Assembly (NCBI GenBank): GCA_025966435.1
Contig: JAICRQ010000064.1
Coordinates: 1-11,397 of the forward strand
DNA: 11,397 nucleotides
Reading direction: 5' to 3'
DNA from: Anaerolineales bacterium
Lineage (GTDB): Bacteria > Chloroflexota > Anaerolineae > Anaerolineales > Villigracilaceae
The notes beneath the pieces were generated by a model, which was not told the DNA's origin, made no database searches, and saw nothing but the letters and a program-made list of their open reading frames with translations. Positions 1 through 6,730 of this stretch are shown here, piece after piece (the first letter of the stretch is position 1; each line of letters starts with the position of its first letter). Position numbers and translations under genes: made by a program.

Positions 1-942
1 ATCCCGGCAGTGATCGCCGACAGCACGATCATCGCCGAGGGACGCCTCGAACCGGTCCACTATGCCGACATCGCTTTCACCGCCAGCGGCCGCATCAGCG
101 AAGTGCTGGTCGAAGAGGGCCAGGAGATCAAGAGGGGCGAGGAGCTCATCCGGCTGGGCGATGCATCCGATACACAATATGCCGCAGCCCAGCTCGAACT
201 GGTCAGCGCTCAGAAGGCGCTCAATGATCTGGCTAATGCCTCTGGCGCGGATCTGGCGCAAGCCGTTATCGATCTCAAGGAAGCTAAGGAAGAGTTTGAC
301 AAGGCAGAGAATTACCTGACCTATCTACAAAACGAGGACAAAGTTCCGCAGACTGAAACTCGCTCTTACATAGTGCAGACGCGGCGGGGATATGAATACC
401 GCACTCGCACCAAGCATTTCAAGGGTCCTGCGCCTGAGGATTGGATCATCGAAGCCGAGAATGATCTGGCTCTCAAGAAGGCCGAACTGGACGCCGCGCA
501 ACGCACCTACGACCGCTTAAAGGATGGCGCAGACTCGGCGCAGCTGGCAGTTCTGGAAGCACGGCTGGAGGCAGCCGAAGCAGGGGTGGCAGCCTTCTCT
601 GTCATCGCTCCCTTCGATGGAGTGGTGGCAGACCTGAATGCGAAACTCGGGGGATCGATCAACGCCGGGGAAGCGGCAGTTACCGTTGCGGATTTCTCGC
701 AGTGGCTGGTGAAAACCACTGACCTGACCGAGATCGATGTGGTGGCGCTCTCTGAAGGACAGCCTGTGACTATTACGCTGGATGCCATTCCGGATGCAGC
801 GCTTACCGGCGAAGTTCTCTCGATCGGGCAGACCTTCTCAGAGAACCAGGGCGATATCGTCTACGACGTCACTATCCTCCTCACCGAAACACATCCATCC
901 ATGCGCTGGGGCATGACTGCGGCGGTTACCTTCGAGGATTAA
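1..942 (+). CDS. HlyD/MFP-family efflux periplasmic adaptor subunit, 5' end outside window
   Basis: The reading frame is open from the first base, so the gene starts upstream; the GTG at 10 is probably internal. The visible 313 residues have the layout of a membrane-fusion (adaptor) protein that couples an ABC or RND pump to the outside. Numbering from the GTG, the first lipoyl/barrel half is at about 10-50 (GRISEVLVEEGQEIKRGEEL). Two coiled-coil helices follow at about 53-110 and 145-195. The second lipoyl half is at about 196-230 (VIAPFDGVVADLNAKLGGSI), then a beta-barrel segment to the end. The segment joining the helices (about 118-145) is rich in Tyr, Arg and Lys. The signal peptide or N-terminal anchor expected for the family is not in the window. 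The partner pump genes would lie upstream, if present. The family is clear from the split lipoyl pattern; the exported substrate cannot be told. Confidence 0.85.
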   Translation: MPAVIADSTIIAEGRLEPVHYADIAFTASGRISEVLVEEGQEIKRGEELIRLGDASDTQYAAAQLELVSAQKALNDLANASGADLAQAVIDLKEAKEEFDKAENYLTYLQNEDKVPQTETRSYIVQTRRGYEYRTRTKHFKGPAPEDWIIEAENDLALKKAELDAAQRTYDRLKDGADSAQLAVLEARLEAAEAGVAAFSVIAPFDGVVADLNAKLGGSINAGEAAVTVADFSQWLVKTTDLTEIDVVALSEGQPVTITLDAIPDAALTGEVLSIGQTFSENQGDIVYDVTILLTETHPSMRWGMTAAVTFED

Positions 943-976
943 TCTACCGTTCTTATTCTGGGAGATTCCAGCCTAT

Positions 977-1615
977 TCATTCAACTTTGAAGATTGCTTC
1001 TTTCGAATCGATCACTTCCGCCTTGAGTTTCCCTGCGGATAGTTCGCGCAACTCGCTCTGAAACGTCTCAAATGAATCGACCGGGAACTGCATGGTCATC
1101 GTGATATCCTCAGCAAATTCTTCGTCGAGAATTTCCCCTTGCTGACGGGGAACCAGCAGCCTGACACGCTCTAACAAGTTATAGGGGATAGCAGCCATCG
1201 CCACATGGACGGAGACTCGCCGCCCGCGCCCCACTGCGTTGACAACCATCTGCGCGGATTCGGTATACGCCTTGACCAAACCACCTGTTCCCACAAGTGT
1301 TCCACCAAAATAACGCGTAACCACGACTGCCACGTCGCCAAGCCCGCTGCCGCGCAGGACTGCCAGCGCGGGCTTTCCCGCTGTCCCCGACGGCTCGCCA
1401 TCGTCGGAAAAATACTCAGTAACGGTGTTTCCCCCACCGATGATGTATGCCGGGACGTTGTGACTCGCATCCGCAAATTCCTTTTTGATGCGCGCAATAA
1501 ACTCCCGCGCTTCTTCAACGCTAAAGGCGGGTGCCAGCGTAGCGATAAATCGCGAGTTGACGACCACATGTTCACGCCGAATTTCGTTGAGAGGAAGGGA
1601 ATACGTTTTGGACAT
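977..1615 (-). CDS. yigZ: YigZ / IMPACT (UPF0029) family protein
   Basis: The gene encodes a 212-residue protein, the usual length for bacterial YigZ/YvyE proteins. The N-terminal IMPACT domain carries the family signatures DDGEPSGTAGKPAL (residues 71-84) and RYFGGTLVGTGGLVKAY (101-117). The C-terminal part (about 140-212) corresponds to the ferredoxin-like second domain of the family. Eukaryotic IMPACT acts on the Gcn2 stress pathway; the bacterial role is not firmly established, and a link to translation or nucleic-acid binding is only suggested. The start ATG (MSKTYSLPL) has no good Shine-Dalgarno sequence. A perfect inverted repeat ends five bases upstream of it. The gene converges on the HlyD gene with 34 bp between stops, and no convincing terminator is visible there. 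Family assignment is very secure, function is not. Confidence 0.92.
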   Translation of the reverse strand: MSKTYSLPLNEIRREHVVVNSRFIATLAPAFSVEEAREFIARIKKEFADASHNVPAYIIGGGNTVTEYFSDDGEPSGTAGKPALAVLRGSGLGDVAVVVTRYFGGTLVGTGGLVKAYTESAQMVVNAVGRGRRVSVHVAMAAIPYNLLERVRLLVPRQQGEILDEEFAEDITMTMQFPVDSFETFQSELRELSAGKLKAEVIDSKEAIFKVE

Positions 1616-1620
1616 TACCA

Positions 1621-1654
1621 GAAATCCGAGACATTATGGAACGTCTCGGATTTC
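1621..1654. repeat. Perfect 12-bp inverted repeat with 10-nt loop upstream of yigZ
   Basis: The arms GAAATCCGAGAC (1621-1632) and GTCTCGGATTTC (1643-1654) are exact reverse complements. Read on the - strand, the hairpin lies after the stop of the barrel gene (1690) and ends five bases before the yigZ ATG. Read on the + strand it is followed by CCATTTTA, which looks a little like a terminator tail, but no + strand gene ends here. It may end transcription of the barrel gene or fold in the yigZ leader. The inverted repeat is certain; the role is open. Confidence 0.75.
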
Positions 1655-1655
1655 C

Positions 1656-1661
1656 ATTTTA
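1656..1661 (-). promoter_or_regulatory. Possible -10 element for yigZ
   Basis: On the - strand this reads TAAAAT, preceded by GC, about 40 bases upstream of the yigZ start. No convincing -35 is seen at 16-18 bp. If used, transcription would begin inside the outer arm of the neighbouring inverted repeat. This is a weak call made from sequence alone. Confidence 0.2.
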
Positions 1662-1689
1662 GCACCCATCGGAACTAACTTTACCTTGT

Positions 1690-1989
1690 TTAAAAGGATG
1701 CCCAATCCGATTCTTTCCAGATGCTGATATCTGGCATCCCTTCAAACAAAGTGCCGAATGCGGCAGCAACTTGCGGATCGCTCATGAACTTCTGCAGCCC
1801 CTCGAGATTGTTCCAGGTGTCAATCGCCAGGAATTCTGTCGGGTCATTAGGGTTGAGGTGGGGCCTATGCCCTATCGCACCCATCGGACGCGTCATGGCA
1901 GAAAGCTTTTCTACCGTCGCATCATGTCCCATTTGTGCCTCTTGAGGGGTGCCCTTCAGCTTGCCCCGTACTACTGTTATGTAATTCAT
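1690..1989 (-). CDS. Small dimeric alpha/beta-barrel protein, antibiotic biosynthesis monooxygenase-like
   Basis: The gene encodes a 99-residue protein with a strong ribosome-binding site (AAAGGAGAG) a few bases before the ATG. It starts with a strand-like MNYITVVRGKLKG, then a helix (about 15-32), a second strand region ending EFLAIDTWNN (about 52-61), a helix LEGLQKFMSDPQVAAAF (about 63-79) and a last strand MPDISIWKES. This strand-helix-strand pattern and the 'W.n.e.l..f..dp.v' signature resemble ABM/EthD-like ferredoxin-fold dimers. Members range from small oxygenases to proteins of unknown role, and no cofactor residue can be assigned here. The gene diverges from the ECF sigma factor gene, so it could be a target of, or partner to, that regulator. 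The real-gene call is secure; the enzyme name is only family-level. Confidence 0.75.
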   Translation of the reverse strand: MNYITVVRGKLKGTPQEAQMGHDATVEKLSAMTRPMGAIGHRPHLNPNDPTEFLAIDTWNNLEGLQKFMSDPQVAAAFGTLFEGMPDISIWKESDWASF

Positions 1990-2011
1990 TTTTCTCTCCT
2001 TTGGTTGGTTT

Positions 2012-2038
2012 ACAATATTAGACGGACGACACGGTCAA
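2012..2038 (-). promoter_or_regulatory. Candidate promoter of the small barrel gene
   Basis: On the - strand, TTGACC (2033-2038) and TATTGT (2012-2017) are separated by 15 bp, slightly short of the ideal. Transcription would start near 2005, just before the Shine-Dalgarno sequence. CGGTCA, the + strand sequence overlapping the -35, occurs twice (2032-2037 and 2046-2051), 14 bp apart. This is a plausible but unproven promoter. Confidence 0.3.
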
Positions 2039-2079
2039 AACTGTGCGGTCACGCTGCACGAGATTTTCAGCGCACAATT

Positions 2080-2106
2080 TTGGCACGATCAACCGTCATA
2101 TATATG
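2080..2106 (+). promoter_or_regulatory. Weak candidate promoter of the ECF sigma gene
   Basis: TTGGCA (2080-2085) and TATATG (2101-2106) are 15 bp apart, and the -10 lies in the palindrome CATATATATG (2097-2106). If used, the transcript would start near 2113, which would leave only the ATG at 2134 as start. The sigma factor may instead use an autoregulated promoter not recognisable here. Confidence 0.22.
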
Positions 2107-2133
2107 TCAAACTTTCTAGCGGAGAACTTGCCT

Positions 2134-3183
2134 ATGGCAAACGCTCAAACCCGAGAATCAGAGGTGGCAAGACAGCTCGCCGCAGCCCAAAAGGGAGATA
2201 TGAACGCATTCAGTGAATTGACCGAACCTTATCGTCGCGAACTACAGGTCCACTGTTATCGTATACTTGGCTCCCTATATGAGGCGGAAGATATGGTCCA
2301 GGAGACCATGCTGAAAGCCTGGAAACGATTGGACTCGTATGAAGGGCGCGCTTCTTTCCGAGCCTGGCTATATAAAATTGCGACCAATACCTGCCTCGAC
2401 TTGCTTGATCAGAGACGAAGCCGACGTCTGCTTCCGCTGGATGTGCGATCACCGTCCGACCCCAGCACATCCATCCTACCTCCTGCAACGGAGATGACCT
2501 GGCTGGAGCCCTTCCCGGACGACTGGCTCCGCGACGCGAGCGCCCTCAACCCTGAGGCACGTTATTCGGACCTCGAGAACATTTCCCTTTCTTTTATGAC
2601 TGCCCTCCAGTACCTGCCGCCGCGCCAACGTGCGGTTTTGATTCTGAGAGATGTACTTGACTTTTCAGCAAATGAAACAGCGGAGGTGCTCGAGATCACG
2701 GTTCCCTCCGTCAATAGTGCACTCCACCGCGCTCGAGTAACTCTTGCTGAACGTTATGAGGAACGGGAACTCGAGTCTTCGGCATCCCAAACAGACGATG
2801 AAAGAACCCAATGGCTGCTCGATCATTTCATGCAGGCCTGGGAAACCGCCGATGTAGACGGTCTGGTCGCGCTTCTTAAAGAAGACGCCGCGTTTGCCAT
2901 GCCACCTTCTCCGTCCTGGTATCAAGGTCGGGAAGCAATTCACCAGTTTGTCGCAGGGACTATCTTTGGCGATGCGGGAATGTTTGGTGGCAAGGCTGAT
3001 GGCCGGTGGCGGCTTTTGCCCACAAGCGCGAACCACTCACCTGCATTTGCCGTTTACCAACGCGTTGAAACAAATGACTATCGAGCTTTTGGTCTGCTTA
3101 TTCTTGAAGCAGATGGAGGACTCATCACAAAACTCGTCAGTTTTATTGACCCATCCCTGCCATCCCGCTTCGGACTTCCATAA
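2134..3183 (+). CDS. ECF sigma-70 factor, SigG-like, with C-terminal SnoaL-like domain
   Basis: The gene encodes a 349-residue sigma factor when started at the ATG of MANAQTRES, which has GGAG nine bases upstream. An in-frame ATG at 2104 has no such site, and a longer extension would run through the divergent barrel gene. Region 2 is at about 24-95, with CYRILGSLYEAEDMVQET and GRASFRAWLYKIATNTCLDL. Region 4 is at about 153-205, with LPPRQRAVLILRDVLDFSANE and a helix-turn-helix SVNSALHRAR. The linker has WLEPFPDDWL (123-132), typical of the SigG/TIGR02960 type. The C-terminal part (about 225-345) is a SnoaL-like fold; in related ECF factors such a domain controls activity without a classical membrane anti-sigma factor, and no anti-sigma gene is next to it here. 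It probably heads the operon with the next two genes. The inducing signal is unknown. Confidence 0.9.
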   Translation: MANAQTRESEVARQLAAAQKGDMNAFSELTEPYRRELQVHCYRILGSLYEAEDMVQETMLKAWKRLDSYEGRASFRAWLYKIATNTCLDLLDQRRSRRLLPLDVRSPSDPSTSILPPATEMTWLEPFPDDWLRDASALNPEARYSDLENISLSFMTALQYLPPRQRAVLILRDVLDFSANETAEVLEITVPSVNSALHRARVTLAERYEERELESSASQTDDERTQWLLDHFMQAWETADVDGLVALLKEDAAFAMPPSPSWYQGREAIHQFVAGTIFGDAGMFGGKADGRWRLLPTSANHSPAFAVYQRVETNDYRAFGLLILEADGGLITKLVSFIDPSLPSRFGLP

Positions 3184-3204
3184 ATATTATGAACCAGGTA
3201 AGGT

Positions 3205-3876
3205 ATGTCTTTCCTATCTGAATTTCTATCCCATTTGCCCGGAAGCTTGCGCAAGCTATACACCAGCTTGAAGACGCCTTTCGCCATTCAGGAATATCTC
3301 GATAGCCTGACCTATGTCGCCGAAGAGCGCGATCGTTCTCCTCTGAACGTGATGCTCGATGGACAGGCTCACTGCCTCGATGGTGGGTTTCTCGCAGCTC
3401 TGGCCTTGTGGCGAATTGGATTCAAACCTCTTGTCATCGACATCATGCCCAACACGGGCGTGGATGACGATCATGTGCTGGCGCTCTACCAAATCGAGGG
3501 GCGCTGGGGCGCGCTGGCAAAAACGAATTACATCAATCTGGGATTCCGCGAACCTGTTTATAAAAATCTGCGCGAACTGGTGATGACATATTTCGAGCAT
3601 TACGTCAGTATTCACCAGCAAAAGGTGCTGACTGGCTATACTCGACCCATCGACGCCTCGCGCTACACCCACCTCCGTTGGGCATGGGATGAAGCTGGAG
3701 CCAACACCTTGTATCACAAACATTTCTACGGCCGCAAAGCGATCGCGCTGATTACCCGAAGCATGGCAAAACGTCTGAACCCCGTCACGGACAAAGCCTA
3801 CCAAGCGGAGACATTGCACACCAACCTGAAAGAATCCTTTGGCAATCGAGCCGTATCCGGTCACGGAACGCGATAA
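3205..3876 (+). CDS. Uncharacterised protein with transglutaminase/cysteine-protease-like motifs
   Basis: The gene encodes 223 residues and begins 21 bp after the sigma gene stop; the ribosome site is weak (AGGTAAGG, very close to the ATG). The centre holds GQAHCLDGGFLAALALWRIGF (Cys57) followed by DDDHVLALYQIEGRWGALAKTN (His90, Asn108). The Cys-helix block followed by a His-strand block and a Trp-Gly turn resembles the transglutaminase-like fold, where Cys, His and Asp or Asn form the catalytic triad. The following NLGFREPVYKNLRELVMTYFEHY looks conserved in character. There is no signal peptide or membrane segment, so it is probably cytoplasmic. The next gene starts four bases after its stop, so both are very likely co-transcribed. 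A link with the lactate-oxidising flavoprotein is only suggested by position. Function is unknown. Confidence 0.8.
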   Translation: MSFLSEFLSHLPGSLRKLYTSLKTPFAIQEYLDSLTYVAEERDRSPLNVMLDGQAHCLDGGFLAALALWRIGFKPLVIDIMPNTGVDDDHVLALYQIEGRWGALAKTNYINLGFREPVYKNLRELVMTYFEHYVSIHQQKVLTGYTRPIDASRYTHLRWAWDEAGANTLYHKHFYGRKAIALITRSMAKRLNPVTDKAYQAETLHTNLKESFGNRAVSGHGTR

Positions 3877-3880
3877 ACCT

Positions 3881-6730
3881 ATGGACATTCTCGAACAACT
3901 TTCCCAGATTCTCTCTCCTGAGCGCGTCCTGACGTCTTACCTGCATCGCACGGCGTATGCGAACGACGCCTCATATTTTCATCTTGTCCCTCAGGCAGTC
4001 GTCCAGCCCAAGTCCATCAGTGAGATCCAGGCTCTCTTCAACTTTACGCAACGATCCCGCATCCCTATGACCTTCCGCGCGGCCGGGACAAGCCTCTCCG
4101 GGCAGGCAGTTACGGATGGGATTCTGGTGGATCTCTCCAGACATTGGGGAAACTATCGAGTCGAGGACGAGGCGCGCCTGATCCGGGCACAGCCCGGAAT
4201 CGTCGGCGGGTTCCTCAACAACGTGCTCAAACCGTTTGGACGTCGTATCGGACCGGACCCTGCCTCCATCGACGCCTGCATGATCGGCGGCATTCTTGCT
4301 AACAACTCCAGCGGGATGTGCTGCGGCGTGGCCGAGAATGCCTACCGCACAATCCACTCGATGACATTGGTCTTGCCCAACGGGTTTACGCTTAACACGG
4401 CGGACACGAACGCCGCTCAGATCTTCAAAAATGAGCAGCCGCATATCGCCAACGGCTTGCTTGAGCTCAAGCAGCGAATCCTCAATGCAACGGCATCATA
4501 CAAGGGGGAAACACTTGCCGCGAAAATTCGCCGCCGTTACCAGATGAAAAACAATAACGGCTATCTACTCAATGCCTTTCTCGATTTCGATACCCCGCTC
4601 GACATCCTCATCCACCTCCTGATCGGCTCCGAAGGGACTCTTGGATTCATTGCCGAAGCCGTACTGCATACCTTGCCGGACTATCCACGCCGCCACACAG
4701 GTCAGCTTTATTTCAGAAACCTTCAGGATGCCGCGTCCGCGATCCTGCCTATCAAGGAGTCCGGTGCCAGAGCAGCAGAGATCATGGACCGCGCTGCGCT
4801 GCGCGCGGTGCAGGGCTACCCCGACGTCCCTCCTATACTCCGCGAACTCCCCGACGGGGCGACAGCCATCCTCGTGGAGTATCAAGCGCAGGATGCAGAC
4901 TCCATCCTCGGCTTCAAAAAAGCGGCGGAACAGGTCATCCAGCAGATTCGGCTGCTGCATGATCCGGAATTTACGGATGACCCGCTTGCGCAAGCCGCGT
5001 TATGGAAAACTCGAAAAGGCATCATCGCCTCGATCGGAGGGAGGCGCGCACCCGGAAGCACCTGCATCAACGAAGATGTGGTCTTCCCGGTTCACCATCT
5101 CGCCGAGGCAGTGACGGACTTGCAGCATCTCTTCACAGAATTTGGCTACCCGGATGGCGCGGTGTTCGGTCATGCCAAGGATGGCAACCTGCACTTTCTC
5201 GTCAACCAGGCATTCAAAACTGACGCCGATATTGCTCACTATGATCTATTCCTGCGGGCGATGGTAAAGATCGTCAGCGGAAAATACGATGGGGCACTCA
5301 AAGCCGAGCATGGCACCGGACGCAACATGGCGCCGTTCGTCGCCACGGAATGGGGCGATGAGGCCTACGCGATGATGCGCGATTTGAAATCGTTGCTCGA
5401 CCCCGATAACATGCTCAACCCCGGCGTAGTGATTAACCCTAATCCGAACGCACATATGACGCACGTCAAGAACATGGCACTGGTCGCGCCCGAAGTAGAT
5501 AAATGTATCGAATGTGGATTTTGCGAATCGAAATGCCCCTCGCGGCGCCTGACCCTGACTCCGCGTCAGAGGATCGTGGTACAGAGAGAGATTTCACGGT
5601 TGAAGGCGTTCGGTTCAGACTCACCCGAGCTTGCTTCCGTTATGGAAGACTTTAATTACTCTGGCATCGACACCTGCGCCGCAGATGGACTCTGCGCCAC
5701 AGCCTGCCCCGTTGGCATCAACACCGGCGAGTTCATCAAAAGCTTACGCGCCGGGGCAATCAGGAATGACAAGGCTGCACTATGGATCGCAGAGCATTTT
5801 GGATTGGCAGAAAGAGCAATCGGGTGGAGCGTCCGGATGGGGCATGTCGCTGAAAAAGCAATTGGCGCAGACGGAGTTATGTCTATTTCCCTCGCTGCCG
5901 AAAAACTGATGGGTGTCACTCTTCCCAAGTGGAATCACTCCATTCCTTTGCCCGCTTCGATTCCGCAACATGCAGCGCAAAGAGAAGATGAAAAAGAGTT
6001 TATCTACTTTCCCTCCTGCATCTCGCGACAAATGGGGGCCCCGAGTATCAAGCCTCAGGTTTCAAGCTCACTAAGTGAAGCGTTCCTTAAGATTGCGCAA
6101 CGCGCTGGCACTGCGCTTTGGATCCCACCTGATGTCACTGGAACCTGCTGTGGTATGCCATTTGCGTCCAAAGGTTACTTAGCCGCTTACAAATCCACGT
6201 TGCACGAGACCCTGCTCAAGCTCTGGGATTGGTCCGAAGAAGGCAAATATCCCATCATCATGGATACGACCTCCTGCACCCACACAATACGGACTTGCTC
6301 TGATGATCTCGATGATGAAGATAAAGAACTCTGGAAGCGACTAACGATTTTGGACAGCATCGAATTCTTGCACGATTATGTTCTACCGAAACTCCATATC
6401 AAACCTCTGAATGAAGAAGTCATCCTCCACCCCAATTGTTCTGCACGCAAGCTGGGGTTGGATTCCAAGCTGTTGGGGATCGCGCAGAAGTGCACAAGGT
6501 CCGCAATTGTCCCACTCAACCTCGGTTGCTGCGCCTTCGCTGGCGACCGCGGACTTCTCTTCCCGGAGCTGACTGCATCTGCCACGGAGAAAGAAAGTGC
6601 CGAAGTAAATTCACACGAGTACGACGGTTATTATTCCTCCAACATCCCCTGTGAAATCGGCATGTCTGAAGCGACAGGAAAAGCTTACATATCGATTGTG
6701 TATTTAGTGGAACGAGCCTCAAGTCTGTGA
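3881..6730 (+). CDS. D-lactate dehydrogenase-type FAD / Fe-S / CCG fusion protein (Dld-II-like)
   Basis: The gene encodes 949 residues from the ATG of MDILEQLSQ, four bases after the previous stop; a TTG at 3839 lies inside the previous gene and is unlikely. The N-terminal PCMH-type FAD domain (about 35-215) has FRAAGTSLSGQA (65-76) and MIGGILANNSSGM. The FAD-oxidase C domain runs to about 525, with GHAKDGNLHFLV, EHGTGRNMAPF and LDPDNMLNPG. Ferredoxin-type clusters follow: Cys542, 545, 548 and 552, then Cys599, 605 and 609. The C-terminal third has CCG-type motifs FPSCISRQMG, GTCCGMPFASKGY, LHPNCSARKLG and GCCAFAGDRG. This architecture matches respiratory Dld-II D-lactate dehydrogenases and related 2-hydroxyacid oxidases, which pass electrons to the quinone pool or cytochromes. 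Substrate is inferred from family only. The 3' end overlaps the convergent MFS gene. Confidence 0.92.
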   Translation: MDILEQLSQILSPERVLTSYLHRTAYANDASYFHLVPQAVVQPKSISEIQALFNFTQRSRIPMTFRAAGTSLSGQAVTDGILVDLSRHWGNYRVEDEARLIRAQPGIVGGFLNNVLKPFGRRIGPDPASIDACMIGGILANNSSGMCCGVAENAYRTIHSMTLVLPNGFTLNTADTNAAQIFKNEQPHIANGLLELKQRILNATASYKGETLAAKIRRRYQMKNNNGYLLNAFLDFDTPLDILIHLLIGSEGTLGFIAEAVLHTLPDYPRRHTGQLYFRNLQDAASAILPIKESGARAAEIMDRAALRAVQGYPDVPPILRELPDGATAILVEYQAQDADSILGFKKAAEQVIQQIRLLHDPEFTDDPLAQAALWKTRKGIIASIGGRRAPGSTCINEDVVFPVHHLAEAVTDLQHLFTEFGYPDGAVFGHAKDGNLHFLVNQAFKTDADIAHYDLFLRAMVKIVSGKYDGALKAEHGTGRNMAPFVATEWGDEAYAMMRDLKSLLDPDNMLNPGVVINPNPNAHMTHVKNMALVAPEVDKCIECGFCESKCPSRRLTLTPRQRIVVQREISRLKAFGSDSPELASVMEDFNYSGIDTCAADGLCATACPVGINTGEFIKSLRAGAIRNDKAALWIAEHFGLAERAIGWSVRMGHVAEKAIGADGVMSISLAAEKLMGVTLPKWNHSIPLPASIPQHAAQREDEKEFIYFPSCISRQMGAPSIKPQVSSSLSEAFLKIAQRAGTALWIPPDVTGTCCGMPFASKGYLAAYKSTLHETLLKLWDWSEEGKYPIIMDTTSCTHTIRTCSDDLDDEDKELWKRLTILDSIEFLHDYVLPKLHIKPLNEEVILHPNCSARKLGLDSKLLGIAQKCTRSAIVPLNLGCCAFAGDRGLLFPELTASATEKESAEVNSHEYDGYYSSNIPCEIGMSEATGKAYISIVYLVERASSL

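Noticed and set aside
958..971. Small hairpin CTGG...CCAG between the HlyD and yigZ stops
   Set aside because: Only four to six weak pairs and no T-tract on either strand; not enough for a terminator call.
1205..1678. Open frame of 157 codons on the + strand over yigZ
   Set aside because: It is antisense to a gene with clear family motifs and its translation has no domain character.
2105..2117. TGTCAAACTTTCT also found at 8070-8082 upstream of another regulator gene
   Set aside because: At 8070 it contains the MFS -35; at 2105 no matching -10 exists in that orientation. A 13-base match may be chance.
1771..2133. N-terminal extension of the sigma factor reading frame by about 121 codons
   Set aside because: It runs antisense through the barrel gene, has no sigma-factor similarity and lacks a ribosome site; the ATG at 2134 with GGAG fits the family.
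3839..3880. Earlier TTG start for the flavoprotein gene
   Set aside because: It lies inside the preceding gene and has no ribosome site; the ATG at 3881 gives the normal N-terminus.
3256..3888. Long open frame antisense to the transglutaminase-like gene (210 codons)
   Set aside because: It mirrors the coding constraint of the real gene and shows no recognisable protein motif.
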